From Methanomassiliicoccus sp. UBA6 (lineage in GTDB: Archaea; Thermoplasmatota; Thermoplasmata; Methanomassiliicoccales; Methanomassiliicoccaceae), in assembly GCA_002508545.1 (NCBI GenBank), contig DAVH01000040.1, positions 7,530 to 37,644 of the forward strand: a stretch of DNA of 30,115 bases. Reading direction: 5' to 3'. The notes under the pieces were generated by a model. The model saw nothing but the letters and a program-made list of their open reading frames with translations, had not been told where the DNA came from and did no database searches. The position numbers and the translations under genes were made by a program. Positions 7,918 through 16,757 of this stretch are shown one piece after another; the stretch's first letter is position 1, and each line of letters starts with the position of its first letter.

Positions 7918-8427
7918 TTAACAATATCCAGGATCCCAATTTTTGAAATCAATTCGAGGCTTTTCTGCACCGGCCGGAGGTGAGGGTGTCTGAGATTGAA
8001 CACCTCCCGCCCAGATGTCCCGGGTGGCCTTCACGGCCATGTCCTGCTTCTTGCGGCAGTAGCTCCTCTCCGTGGTAGATGTCTCAAGATGCCCGTACAG
8101 CACGCTCACCGTTTCGACCGACGCACCCTCATCGAGAAGGATTTGGCCGTAGGTACGGCGGCACTTGTGCAGGTCCAGGCCGACCACGCCGGCGTGCTGG
8201 CCCACCCGCCGCACCATCTTGGTGATGCTGTTGGTGGACAGTTTTCCGTCGCCACGATCCCTCAGGGCGGGAAAGAGATAGTTGTTCTTCGGCTTGACGG
8301 CCTGGACGCTGAGGCGCTTGGCGAAGTACCGCTTCAAGAACGGTACGCATTCTAGACGGAGGGGCGGGTCGCGTTCCTCACCATTGGTGTCCTCGTCATT
8401 GGGGTGGGCGATGTGACACATATCCAA
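7918..8427 (-). pseudogene. Tyrosine recombinase (integrase), N-terminally truncated
   Basis: The 169-residue frame keeps most of the catalytic domain of a phage-type integrase: LHKCRRT (the H-x-x-R box), then SVLYGHLE (the GH position), and TTERSYCRKK with the nucleophilic tyrosine. Missing are the core-binding N-terminal domain and the first catalytic arginine box (usually TGLRxxE). The frame opens only at a TTG (8427) directly after an in-frame TAA, and I could not reconstruct the missing part in the other frames of 8428-8574. The stop is three bases past the tRNA gene, the normal position for an integrase acting on that tRNA. Family call is strong; loss of function is inferred from the missing arginine. 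Use as a partial gene is less likely. Confidence 0.75.
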
Positions 8428-8574
8428 TTACTGTTGACCTTCAGCAGACGTCCACTAACAAGTGTCTGCAGCGGTCCCACCCTACCGTAATGTTACGATG
8501 CGAAGCATCACAGACCGGTAGCGCTATCACAAGCTGGAAAAAGTTGGTGGAGGAAAAGGTTTGAGCCTTTAGGA

Positions 8575-10101
8575 CTATGCTTCCATTGGAGCAACAAGGA
8601 GTTGCTTCTGCCGCCCCTTGGTTCCGCTTCGCTTCCTGCCCTTGATGCGCTCAGCCCTTACGCGGTCTAGTAACACAGACACCGGCTCGTCATTTGGGTC
8701 CTGGGGGACGAGTTTGCCCTCGAAGGCCCGGATCAGCACCGACTGCCTGGTGCTCTTGAGCCTCCTGAGCGAGCGTCCAACCTGAGAGTTGATGTCTTGT
8801 GAGAAATCAATGAGAGCGTCTAACCTCCTAGCGATTTCTAACTGCTCCTCATGCGGGGGGATGGGAATGGGGATTTTTCTGAAATCCTCTACATTGACTC
8901 CTTGGAGGGCAACTCCCTTTGTCCTGCCTCTTAACCACTTCTGAATGAAGGGGGACTGCAGCGCCCGCATAAGATAGGGGCCATGGATTAGGGAGTGGGG
9001 AGTGACCTTCATTACGTGCTGGGTCACATTCCCGCCTGTCAATTCCTTTGGCACCAGGCCGACTCTCCCTATGCTGCCATCTTTGGATATGACCAAATCA
9101 CCCTCGCTTAGGGTCGACCGAGGAAACTTGCCTGCCCGTTCCGGCGAACACCTATCCAGCGAGCTGACGTTGATCGGGGCGCCGTCCACGATATTGTTGA
9201 CCTTAACAATTGGTACACCGCCTTCAATGCTCGGACCTGGCTTGATGACGCCGTATACGATGGGACGTCCTTCCTTTACAAGCTGGTCGAGACTAGCCCA
9301 TGCCCATTCTATTGGTAGCAAGGGAAGGTCGTCGCTTTCCAAATTCTGAGGGGCAGGATAATGCTGGGCAGACACCTTACCACTTCCCTGGTGCCAAGCT
9401 TCGTTGCGCTCTCGTCCAATCCGATCTATAAGGTTAGATGCATTATTCAAGTGTCGTCCCCTACGCCAACCACATGTGAGCTCTCCTGTTGTTGCCGCCG
9501 CAAGGATTGTCGGCAGAAAGAAAGCATTTTTTTGCTTAGTTAGGATGATGTTCTTTTCAGCCTGATTAGCATACTCGAAGATTAAGCCGATTTTTGCCAC
9601 AATGCGTCGCTGCTCGGCGAGGGGGGGAATAGGCATCGTCATCGATGCAAGTTGCTTTTTCGTCACCCCCTCAATGGTCGTGCCCCTAGATACTTGTTTG
9701 AATTCTTGTGTAGCAATGGAAAGGTAGTACAACGCGTAATCCGTATCAATCAGCTCGATTTTCGGGATTAACGCCTGGGAGTCCTGGCTGAAGCAAATCG
9801 GCACCGGCGCTATAGCCACCTTACCGAGTCCGACTCGGGTCACGACTATGATGCTACCCTCGGGGACCAGGTTCGTGGCGGAGTTATCAACCGCTTCTTT
9901 CGTTATGAATCGCCTCGGCACAATTTCTCGCGGGCCAAGGATGTCCGAGCTCGATACCCAGGGGATATCTCCCTCCCAGTACGCCTTGTTCTTCGTGGAA
10001 GGGGTCCCGCCACCGATTATGTCATAGATTTCATCGAACCGGGCGACTGCCCATCCAGGCGGGAGCTCCTGGGACGCCGTAGCCTCACTTTCCATCATCA
10101 T
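8575..10101 (-). CDS. hsdS: Type I restriction-modification specificity subunit S
   Basis: HsdS reads the bipartite DNA target and positions two HsdM subunits. The 508 residues show the classic two-half structure. Half one: ELPPGWAVARFDEIYDIIGG, GDIPWVSSSDI, then a conserved helix from PPLAEQRRIVAKI. Half two: LPLLPIEWAWASLDQLVKEG, GGVPIVKVNNI, and a helix from PPHEEQLEIARRLDALI ending LIRAFEGKLVPQ. It begins ATGATGATG right after the hsdM stop, with GGGGGGTGA as ribosome-binding site. That spacing suits the second or third ATG (10098 or 10095) better than 10101. The first target domain is visibly less GC-rich than the rest of the operon, as expected for the exchangeable part. Last gene of the RMS operon. 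Confidence 0.92.
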   Translation of the reverse strand: MMMESEATASQELPPGWAVARFDEIYDIIGGGTPSTKNKAYWEGDIPWVSSSDILGPREIVPRRFITKEAVDNSATNLVPEGSIIVVTRVGLGKVAIAPVPICFSQDSQALIPKIELIDTDYALYYLSIATQEFKQVSRGTTIEGVTKKQLASMTMPIPPLAEQRRIVAKIGLIFEYANQAEKNIILTKQKNAFFLPTILAAATTGELTCGWRRGRHLNNASNLIDRIGRERNEAWHQGSGKVSAQHYPAPQNLESDDLPLLPIEWAWASLDQLVKEGRPIVYGVIKPGPSIEGGVPIVKVNNIVDGAPINVSSLDRCSPERAGKFPRSTLSEGDLVISKDGSIGRVGLVPKELTGGNVTQHVMKVTPHSLIHGPYLMRALQSPFIQKWLRGRTKGVALQGVNVEDFRKIPIPIPPHEEQLEIARRLDALIDFSQDINSQVGRSLRRLKSTRQSVLIRAFEGKLVPQDPNDEPVSVLLDRVRAERIKGRKRSGTKGRQKQLLVAPMEA

Positions 10102-11523
10102 TCACCCCCCGTTCTCCAGCAACAGTGACATCTCGTCCAGCGCGTCCTGAGCCGTCTGCAAGCAAGTCCTGATTTCGCTGACGATAGTCTCCGGATCCGG
10201 CAGGTCCTCGCCACTCTCCAGCGACTCGTCCCGAAGCCAGAAGACGTCGAGGTTGTCATCCCTAGTACGTATGTCGTCACGGCTGAATCGCTTGAACCGC
10301 TCCGTCTCCACGCGACCCTCACGTGGGTGACCGTTAGGATCCGTGCCGTACGCCGCCTCGAACTCAGCGAAGTACGAAGCCGTTAGCGGGTGCCCCTTGG
10401 TGACCTTCTCCACGTTTGTGCGCAGGTCGTACACCCAAACCTCCTCGGTCGGCAGGCCCTTGCGGAAGAAGATGATGTTGGCCTTGACCCCAGGGGAGTA
10501 CGGCGAGAAAGTTCCGATTGGCAGGCGGAGGATGGTGTGCAGGTCACAGTCCTCCATGAGCAGCCGTCTGACCTTCTTACCCGCCCCGTCCTCGAACAGC
10601 ACGTTGTCCGGCACGACCATCGCTGCCCGGCCCCCGGGCTTGAGGACGTTCATCACGTGCTGCACGAAGTTGAGTTGCTTATTGCTCGTCGGCACGGTGA
10701 AGTCGCCGCGGTCTGGGGCGCCACCGGCGCCCTTGGTGCCGAATGGCGGATTTGTGAGCACACAGTCGTAGCGCTTGGAGGTGTGGGGGCCCTCGGCTAG
10801 CGAGTCGCCATAGTAGATTTCGGTGACGATTTCGTGAAGGTACAGGTTCATAAGGGCGAGGCGCTTCGTTTCCAGCACGATTTCCGCCCCAGAAAAGGTT
10901 TCGTTCTGGAGCCTCCTCTTCTGCGCGTCATTCAGCGCCGCGCCCTCCCTGGTCTGCGACAAGATCCACTCGTACGCACCGATGAGGAACCCGCCGGTGC
11001 CGCAGGCGGGATCGTGGATGGTGAACTCTCCGCTCACGCGGAAGTCTGGGCGCATGACCCTGACGACTGCGCGTATCGCCTCGCGCGGCGTGAAGTACTG
11101 TCCCGCGCCCTTCTGCTCAGCAGCGAACTTCTGCAGCAAGCCCTCGTACGCCTCGGCCTTGAGGTCCACGTCCAGAGCGGCCCACTCCTCGCCATCGATC
11201 ATGTTAATCAGCTTCTTGAGGTTGACAGGCTCGCGGAACCTAGATTGCGCGCCGGCGAATATCTCCCCAAGTAGGCTTCCCTCCCCAACGACCTTCTTAT
11301 CCCCCAGCTTCCTGAGTACCTCCTGGTAGTGCTCCATGAGGTCAGTTCCGGACTTGGACATGAGGGTGTCCCAGTCGCAGCCCTTCGGGACCGAGACGCC
11401 CCTCTCCTTGGCCAGCTTGAGGAACAGCAGGTAGGTCAGCTGCTCGATGTAATCTCCGTAATTAATCCCGTCATGCCTCAGCGTGTTGCAGAAGCCCCAA
11501 AGCTTTCCGACGACATCAGTCAT
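10102..11523 (-). CDS. hsdM: Type I restriction-modification methyltransferase subunit M
   Basis: N6-adenine methyltransferase of the Type I complex, using S-adenosylmethionine. It contains the HsdM N-terminal helical domain (MTDVVGKLWGFCNTLRHDG, then YLLFLKLAKERG), GQYFTPR at about 141-147, AdoMet motif I DPACGTGGF at 171-179, and catalytic motif IV NPPF at 258-261. The 473-aa length is typical. The frame is open further upstream, but the ATG at 11523 overlaps the hsdR stop as ATGA and begins the conserved domain, so it is the start. Order R-M-S with tight spacing indicates one transcript. Confidence 0.92.
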   Translation of the reverse strand: MTDVVGKLWGFCNTLRHDGINYGDYIEQLTYLLFLKLAKERGVSVPKGCDWDTLMSKSGTDLMEHYQEVLRKLGDKKVVGEGSLLGEIFAGAQSRFREPVNLKKLINMIDGEEWAALDVDLKAEAYEGLLQKFAAEQKGAGQYFTPREAIRAVVRVMRPDFRVSGEFTIHDPACGTGGFLIGAYEWILSQTREGAALNDAQKRRLQNETFSGAEIVLETKRLALMNLYLHEIVTEIYYGDSLAEGPHTSKRYDCVLTNPPFGTKGAGGAPDRGDFTVPTSNKQLNFVQHVMNVLKPGGRAAMVVPDNVLFEDGAGKKVRRLLMEDCDLHTILRLPIGTFSPYSPGVKANIIFFRKGLPTEEVWVYDLRTNVEKVTKGHPLTASYFAEFEAAYGTDPNGHPREGRVETERFKRFSRDDIRTRDDNLDVFWLRDESLESGEDLPDPETIVSEIRTCLQTAQDALDEMSLLLENGG

Positions 11524-14237
11524 AGTATCACCGCCTCGTTGATCTTCTTGAGCAGTGGCTCGAGGTTGCCCCCGAAGTCCGCGTCCGCCTTCCTCCACGC
11601 GCCGTGGCGGGAGAAGGGGATGGTTGCGAAGTTCTCCTTGGTTATTAGCAGATTGTGGGAGAGATGGTCCTCGATAAGAACGAACCACTGCTCCTGCTGC
11701 GGCGTCAGCGTCAGGCCCGCGCGAACCCGCTCAAGCCCCCTGCGGACCCTCTCGTGGGTCGGCACTAGCTCCTCGCCCAAGGCGGCGTGGCGGACCATCG
11801 ATATGATGTCGGTCGGCGCGTGGTCATAAGCGCGACGCAGGTTATCCTCGCTAAAGTTCTCCTCCCTAGCCGCCAGCTTCGCCCGGAGCTCCTCCAGCGC
11901 CGCCGGGGTGAACTGCCCGGGGTTGTTGACAAGGAGGGTGATGGCTGCGATGTGGTCTGGATTCTCCCGGACGAACCGCTCGAACGCTTGGATGTAGTCT
12001 TCTGGCTTCAGCTCCCTGCCGTCATGGGTGCGGAACACGGCCTTCGAGGTCACTGTGTCCTCCGGCCCGTTGGCGACGATGAACGTCACCGGGGGGCGGG
12101 GGTAGTCCTCCAACATGGCCTGCAGCCTAGGCTCTTTAAGCAGGGCCATCGTGGTCACAAATCCTCTCTCGATCATCTCTGGCAGGTGTTCGGCGAACCG
12201 GCCGATGTCGCCATCCGGGATGAATGTAGCAAGGGCGTCGCGGCCCTCCCTCGTGATGCGCTTGTTGACGCGCTGCAGGCGCCTGACTAGGACCTTGACG
12301 TTGTACTTGCGGTCCTGGTTATTGTCGATGGCCTCGATGATGTCCTTCAGCGGCCTCGTCGGCCTCGACGGCGGTTCGGCCGTGAACGAGGACCTGTTTC
12401 TGAAGAGCTCCAGCGCCCCGACGGCGTCGAACACCATGAAACGGTCCTTGTGGATGTCGGGGCACTTCCTGGTCCCGCGGCCGAGCATCTGCTCAAACAG
12501 GATGCGCGACCTGACCGGACGGGCGAACAGTATGGCCTCGACCGACGGGATGTCCACCCCGGTCGTCAGCATGTCCACCGTGACCGCGATGGCCGGCTCG
12601 GGGCGGTTGCGGAACTCCCTGATCCGCTCGAGCGGGCGATCCACGGTCGGGTTTCCGGTGATCTTCTGTACGAAGTCATCTCCGCGCCCGCACTCGTCCC
12701 TCAGTATCTCGACGAGCTGGTCGGCGTGGGAACGGTGCGGCAGGTCGTTGCACGCGAACACGATGGTCTTGGGGAAGTGTCCGCGCTCCCTCTCGAACTC
12801 GTCCGCGTACTTCAGGAACTCCCTGACGATCTTGCGGTTGCTGTCCGGCACGGTAAGGGCGCGCTCGATGTCAGAGGTGCTGAATTCAATCTCGTCCTCC
12901 AGCTGCTCGAACGCCACCTCACCGGTGGTGGTGTCCACCACGCTGACCCCTTCGCCCTCCTTGAGGGAGACGCCCTTCGCGCGCACCTCCGACTCAATGA
13001 GGACCGGGTCGTAGTCCACCAGGTAGCCCTCCCTGACCGCCCTCTCGTAGTCGTAGGTGAATACGGCGCCTTCGAAGTAGGCCATGGTGTGCTTTGCCGG
13101 GGTCGCGGTCAGCCCTATCCTGACGGCGTCGAAGTGGTCGAGGACCGCCCGCCACCTGCTCTCGTCCATCGTGTTGTACCCGCGGTGGCACTCGTCGGCG
13201 ATGACGAGGTCGAAGGCGTCAATGGGGATGCTCAGCCTGACGGCGTCGGAGAGGTCGTCCTCGTCCCCGGTCTCCTCCTCGTCGGCCTCGAGGCCGAACA
13301 GGTTGGCGCGCATCCTCTGGACCGTGCTGACGTACACGAAGGAGCGCCCGGCCTTCGGCGCGGTAAGGTACTCGTTCGGCAGGACCCTGGGGTCGAACGC
13401 GTCCTCGTCGAGATCTTCCTTCCTGAACTGCTGGCTGTACACCTCGTATATGCGGTCGAACTTCAGGCCGGGCTCCGCCTCGAACGCCGCCATCGCCCCG
13501 ACCGCCTGGGCGGCCAGGGCCCGACGGTCCACCAGGAACAGCACGCGGCGGAACATGCCCGAGGCGAGCAGGCGGTGCACGAGCTCGGTGGCCATGACCG
13601 TCTTGCCCGTCCCGGTGGCCATCGCCACCATCATCTTGCGCTTGCCCCGCAGAATGGCGCCCTCCACGCTCGATATGGCCGCCTTCTGGTACGGCCGGAG
13701 GTAGCGGTGGTCGATCGGCGTCGTGCGCAGCCAACGCTCCGCCTTGGCCACGTCGTGCCCGAGCATCCCCCGCAGCGCCGCGGGGGTGTGGAAGCCCGAG
13801 ACCTGACGGGACCGGCTGGTGGCGCGGCGGAGGTCACGGAACCAGAACTTCACCCCGTTGGTCGAATACACGAACGGCACCTCGTACTCCCCGAAGGAGA
13901 ACGGGGTGCCCCTCATGCCCCTGGCGTAACGCTCCGCCTGAACGACGACGTTCTGCGGATCAAGGGAGGGGCGCTTCCCCTCCACGATGGCGAGCGGTTC
14001 GCCGTCATGGTACAGGACATAGTCGGCCGGCCCGTTATCGGTGGGGTTCTCCTCCACCGCCGCCGTGCCGACGGCCTCGCCCCTCTTGTACGGGATGACC
14101 CTCTCCCAGCCCGCAGCCAGGAGCGCCCCGTCGATGTTGTCCTTCCTGATAGTCGCCTCGTCCTTCCCCGCCGCGGCGCTCCCGACCCCGATGGCCGGCG
14201 ACCTCCTCGGCACCTCCTCCTTCCCCTTTACCTTCAT
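11520..14237 (-). CDS. hsdR: Type I restriction enzyme subunit R (EcoEI-like)
   Basis: Restriction and DNA-translocation subunit. The N-terminal nuclease domain has Asp72 (PADYVLY), Glu86 and Lys88 (VEGKR) and a following QAERYARG, matching the D-ExK-Q arrangement of HsdR nucleases. The SF2 motor follows: Walker A ATGTGKT at 207-213, DECH in VIADECHRG, LTATPAK, TTGVDIPSVE and FEQMLGRGTR. The C-terminal ~250 residues look like the EcoEI-type helical domain that docks to M. Length 905 aa, no visible break. ATG 14237 has AGGAGGGG 6 bp upstream. The 111-bp gap to the upstream half-S gene shows no good TATA box, so co-transcription with the RHH module is possible. Confidence 0.93.
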   Translation of the reverse strand: MKVKGKEEVPRRSPAIGVGSAAAGKDEATIRKDNIDGALLAAGWERVIPYKRGEAVGTAAVEENPTDNGPADYVLYHDGEPLAIVEGKRPSLDPQNVVVQAERYARGMRGTPFSFGEYEVPFVYSTNGVKFWFRDLRRATSRSRQVSGFHTPAALRGMLGHDVAKAERWLRTTPIDHRYLRPYQKAAISSVEGAILRGKRKMMVAMATGTGKTVMATELVHRLLASGMFRRVLFLVDRRALAAQAVGAMAAFEAEPGLKFDRIYEVYSQQFRKEDLDEDAFDPRVLPNEYLTAPKAGRSFVYVSTVQRMRANLFGLEADEEETGDEDDLSDAVRLSIPIDAFDLVIADECHRGYNTMDESRWRAVLDHFDAVRIGLTATPAKHTMAYFEGAVFTYDYERAVREGYLVDYDPVLIESEVRAKGVSLKEGEGVSVVDTTTGEVAFEQLEDEIEFSTSDIERALTVPDSNRKIVREFLKYADEFERERGHFPKTIVFACNDLPHRSHADQLVEILRDECGRGDDFVQKITGNPTVDRPLERIREFRNRPEPAIAVTVDMLTTGVDIPSVEAILFARPVRSRILFEQMLGRGTRKCPDIHKDRFMVFDAVGALELFRNRSSFTAEPPSRPTRPLKDIIEAIDNNQDRKYNVKVLVRRLQRVNKRITREGRDALATFIPDGDIGRFAEHLPEMIERGFVTTMALLKEPRLQAMLEDYPRPPVTFIVANGPEDTVTSKAVFRTHDGRELKPEDYIQAFERFVRENPDHIAAITLLVNNPGQFTPAALEELRAKLAAREENFSEDNLRRAYDHAPTDIISMVRHAALGEELVPTHERVRRGLERVRAGLTLTPQQEQWFVLIEDHLSHNLLITKENFATIPFSRHGAWRKADADFGGNLEPLLKKINEAVIL

Positions 14238-14348
14238 ATGAATCCCCTCCTGTACATCATTACCTCGCGCCGGTGGTCCTTGATCCCTGCCACTGGTCCC
14301 CTCTCTTCGTTGCGCTTGGCTCTCCTGCCTTTACACCACCCGGCCACC

Positions 14349-14918
14349 TCAGGCACCCCCCAAGGCGAGCGTCCCGCTAAAGGCCCGGTCCTTAACCGCC
14401 TCGACGAGCTGCTCGATGGTGGCACGGGCCTGATCATGCCGCTTGAGCAGGTTGCTGGCCCTGCGCACGGTCTCGGCGATGTAACGCTGTTCCTCCAGGC
14501 TCTCCGGGTACCTGACCTCGAGACCGACCAGAGACCTCTGGCTGATCGTCACGACGGCCGTCCCCTGGGCCAGTGCCTCCAGCCGATCCTTGCTGGCCTG
14601 CAGGTAGTACATCAGGTACTCCGGATCGACCACTCCTCCCTTAGGCGTGACGGCGGCTACGCCGCGGCCGATGCAGCAGTCCTCCACAGCCATCTCGGCC
14701 ACCCCGAAGGGCGAGCGGATGCTGAGCAGGATCGAGCCCTTCGACACCACCCGCCTCGGCTTGGAGCAGTACTGCCTCGGCTTGCCGGAGACGACGTCCC
14801 CGCTGCCCGAGTAGTAAGGGAGCCCTTGGCCGGAGCTGTTGAGCGAGTCCGCCGTCGGCACCTGCCCAACTGCGACCTCGACCAGCGACTCCAAGCTCTT
14901 TGTCACCCACTGGCTCAT
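14349..14918 (-). CDS. Half-size Type I specificity subunit with a single target-recognition domain
   Basis: A 189-aa HsdS-like protein with one target-recognition domain and one conserved helix instead of two of each. Visible are QGLPYYSGSGDVV (usual start of a TRD core), GSILLSIRSPFGVAE, ISQRSLVGLEVRYP, and the helix from SLEEQRYIAETVRR to VKDRAFSGTL, which parallels the helix ends of full HsdS. Half-S proteins can dimerise to make a symmetrical specificity unit; this is known from natural and truncated HsdS proteins. The ATG overlaps the upstream methylase stop (ATGA), so they act as a pair. It may be a natural half-S or what is left of a full S, but its clean ends and coupling favour the former. 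Confidence 0.82.
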   Translation of the reverse strand: MSQWVTKSLESLVEVAVGQVPTADSLNSSGQGLPYYSGSGDVVSGKPRQYCSKPRRVVSKGSILLSIRSPFGVAEMAVEDCCIGRGVAAVTPKGGVVDPEYLMYYLQASKDRLEALAQGTAVVTISQRSLVGLEVRYPESLEEQRYIAETVRRASNLLKRHDQARATIEQLVEAVKDRAFSGTLALGGA

Positions 14919-16294
14919 CTCAGCAACCTCCCGAGCTCCTCGGCCTCCTTGGCGATCTCCTTCTGGTCCTCAATCACGCGTATGAGTAGCTCCCTCGGCT
15001 CGGCCGATTTCCTCTCTGGCTGGGTCGGTTTGAAGTACTGCTCCATGACCAGGTTAAAGTCCCTGTTAACGAGCTCATCCCGAGACACCAGGACGCTGTG
15101 GTCGGTCGTCGGGCGGCCGCCCCGCAGCATCGAGACCATACGGTCGATCTCCTCTTCGCCGAGTGTTACCCTGCTCTTGCCATCCGGGCTCACGCCCTCG
15201 AGGTGGCAGAACCATACCGACTCCGTCCGACGCCCCTTCGAGAAGACCAGGACGGAGGCTTCCACGCCCGTCTGCGGCTTGAACGCCCCTCTCGGGAGCG
15301 AGACGACCGCCTCTAGGCTGCACTCCTCCAACAGCAGGCGGCGCAGCCTCGCCGCCGGGCCGGCGCCGAACAACACCCCCTTCGGCACCACGACTGCTGC
15401 GCGGCCACCAGGCTTGAGGGCGCGGACGATGAGCTCGACGAACAGTACGTCGGTGCGGCTCGTCGCGACCGAGAATCTGTCAATATTGGGGCCTTCATCG
15501 TACCGACCTCCGAAGGGCGGGTTCGAGGCGATGACGTCGGCTCCCTCATCCATCGCCCGGGCAAGGGCGTCCCCTATGACGACGGTTGCCGGCACTTTGT
15601 GCACCGTCATGTTCACCATGGCGACCCGGGCGGCACTGGCGTTGATCTCGTATCCCCGGATGGTGCCGGGAGGTACAATGTCATACCTGGAATTCTTGGA
15701 CATGTGCACCTTAGCGAGCCGGAGGGTCTCCCCGACCCCCGCCGCGGGATCCAGGAGGACCTCACCCGGGCGGGGGTCGGCGAGCTTGACCAGGAGCGAA
15801 TTGACGTCCGCCGGCGTGACACTGAAGCCGGAGTAGGCGGACTCGCTGATCCTGCCCAGCATGGCATCGAACAGTTGCACATCACTGCAGTAATGTACGT
15901 ACACACTGTCGATGACGTCGACAATCCTCCTGAGGACGTTGCCGGAGGGGATGAGCATGACGGCCCCGCTCATGGCGTTCCGGGCGAACTCGTGGTCCTC
16001 GCCGAAGGCCCTCTCGAGGTAAGGGAAAACCCGGTCGCGGAGGTGCATGAGCATGGTGTCGCCGCTCATGTTCCTGAACACGGACCAGCGGCAGTCCTCG
16101 TGCCCGTCGAAGACCGAGAGGTACTTGCGGCCCTGACCTTTCCTCTCCTCGCGCAGAAGGTTATCCTCCTCCTCCACCCACTTAGCCATGATGACGTTGC
16201 CGACCTGCTCGACCGCCTGGAGGCCGCTCGACATGCCCTGATCCCTGAGGGCATCAAGCATCGTCCATACCGCTGCTGTTATTCTGTCCTTCAT
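14915..16294 (-). CDS. Second, divergent Type I-like N6-adenine DNA methyltransferase (HsdM-like)
   Basis: A 459-aa methylase unlike the neighbouring hsdM in most positions. It has a helical N-terminal domain, GFSVTP at 156-161 (equivalent of the usual GQYFTP), AdoMet motif I in a variant form LDPAAGVGE at 181-189 instead of DPACGTGG, and intact catalytic NPPF at 258-261. The segment LKPGGRAAVVVPKGVLFG is typical of HsdM. It is coupled by ATGA overlaps to the RHH gene upstream and to the half-S gene downstream. No separate R gene accompanies it. It could use the neighbouring HsdR or be a methylation-only unit. The active-site residues argue for a working enzyme. Confidence 0.85.
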   Translation of the reverse strand: MKDRITAAVWTMLDALRDQGMSSGLQAVEQVGNVIMAKWVEEEDNLLREERKGQGRKYLSVFDGHEDCRWSVFRNMSGDTMLMHLRDRVFPYLERAFGEDHEFARNAMSGAVMLIPSGNVLRRIVDVIDSVYVHYCSDVQLFDAMLGRISESAYSGFSVTPADVNSLLVKLADPRPGEVLLDPAAGVGETLRLAKVHMSKNSRYDIVPPGTIRGYEINASAARVAMVNMTVHKVPATVVIGDALARAMDEGADVIASNPPFGGRYDEGPNIDRFSVATSRTDVLFVELIVRALKPGGRAAVVVPKGVLFGAGPAARLRRLLLEECSLEAVVSLPRGAFKPQTGVEASVLVFSKGRRTESVWFCHLEGVSPDGKSRVTLGEEEIDRMVSMLRGGRPTTDHSVLVSRDELVNRDFNLVMEQYFKPTQPERKSAEPRELLIRVIEDQKEIAKEAEELGRLLR

Positions 16295-16701
16295 CTTATC
16301 ACGTACTCCTTGAGCTGCGCCGGTACGACCACGTGCTCGGCGGGCACCGCCCTCCTGAACTTATCCCTCGACTCGAGCGCGGCCTTTGCCGCACTGGAGA
16401 GGCTCTCGAGGAACGCTGCAGGGACATTCTCCGCGAGGGTCATCTCTCCCCTCGGCCCAACGTTCAGCGTCCACGTGAAGTTGTCCCTCGAACCGTCGTA
16501 ATCAAACTCGATCCTGCCGATCATCGGGACTCCCCTGCCCTTCGGGACCTTCCCGGGGTCCATCTCCTCGCTCATCTCCCTGTTAATCATGTCAGCGAGG
16601 AACGAGTTCACCGTGACCCCCTTGGCCTGGCAGCGTTCAACAATCATGCCCTTCGTTCTTTCCTTGATCTTCACCGAGATCGTGACCCACGTTTCTGTCA
16701 T
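16291..16701 (-). CDS. Ribbon-helix-helix DNA-binding protein, likely regulator of the methylase module
   Basis: The 136-aa protein opens with a ribbon-helix-helix fold: strand TWVTISVKI (4-12), helix KERTKGMIVERCQAKG, turn VTVN, helix SFLADMINREM. A C-terminal domain of about 75 residues (GRIEFDYDGS, NFTWTLNVG, then a helix AFLESLSSAAKAALES) resembles nothing I can name. It is first in the RHH-M-halfS operon and overlaps the methylase by 4 bp. Its own promoter carries a 16-bp palindrome next to the TATA box, which fits autoregulation by an RHH dimer or tetramer. It resembles a control protein of an R-M system or an antitoxin; no toxin partner is visible, so control protein is preferred (inference). 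Confidence 0.7.
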   Translation of the reverse strand: MTETWVTISVKIKERTKGMIVERCQAKGVTVNSFLADMINREMSEEMDPGKVPKGRGVPMIGRIEFDYDGSRDNFTWTLNVGPRGEMTLAENVPAAFLESLSSAAKAALESRDKFRRAVPAEHVVVPAQLKEYVIR

Positions 16702-16724
16702 GTTTAGCTAATTAAAATCGGCCG

Positions 16725-16733
16725 TATATAATA
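16725..16733 (-). promoter_or_regulatory. TATA box of the RHH-methylase-halfS operon
   Basis: TATTATATA on the minus strand lies about 25-30 bp before the ATG at 16701 in a short AT-rich stretch. The transcript would begin at or near the start codon, and no Shine-Dalgarno precedes it. Confidence 0.6.
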
Positions 16734-16741
16734 ACTACTAT

Positions 16742-16757
16742 AGTTTGTCTACAAACT
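16742..16757. promoter_or_regulatory. 16-bp palindromic operator candidate beside the RHH promoter
   Basis: AGTTTGT-CT-ACAAACT is a perfect inverted repeat with 7-bp arms, placed 8 bp upstream of the TATA box. A bound protein there would block TFB/TBP. Its TTTGTCT core recurs twice further upstream (16799-16805 reversed, 16871-16877 direct). RHH proteins bind such short symmetrical sites, so the first gene product is the obvious candidate ligand (inference). Confidence 0.5.

Noticed and set aside
14238..14348. Separate promoter for hsdR
   Set aside because: No TATA-like AT-rich box found in the 111-bp gap; only the SD before hsdR is clear, so a separate start site cannot be claimed.
12450..15836. 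Plus-strand open frame of 1128 codons antisense to hsdR and the second methylase
   Set aside because: It mirrors three well-supported minus-strand genes. The product is low-complexity (rich in Arg, His, Val, Leu, Gly) with no domain, and long antisense frames are common in GC-rich DNA.
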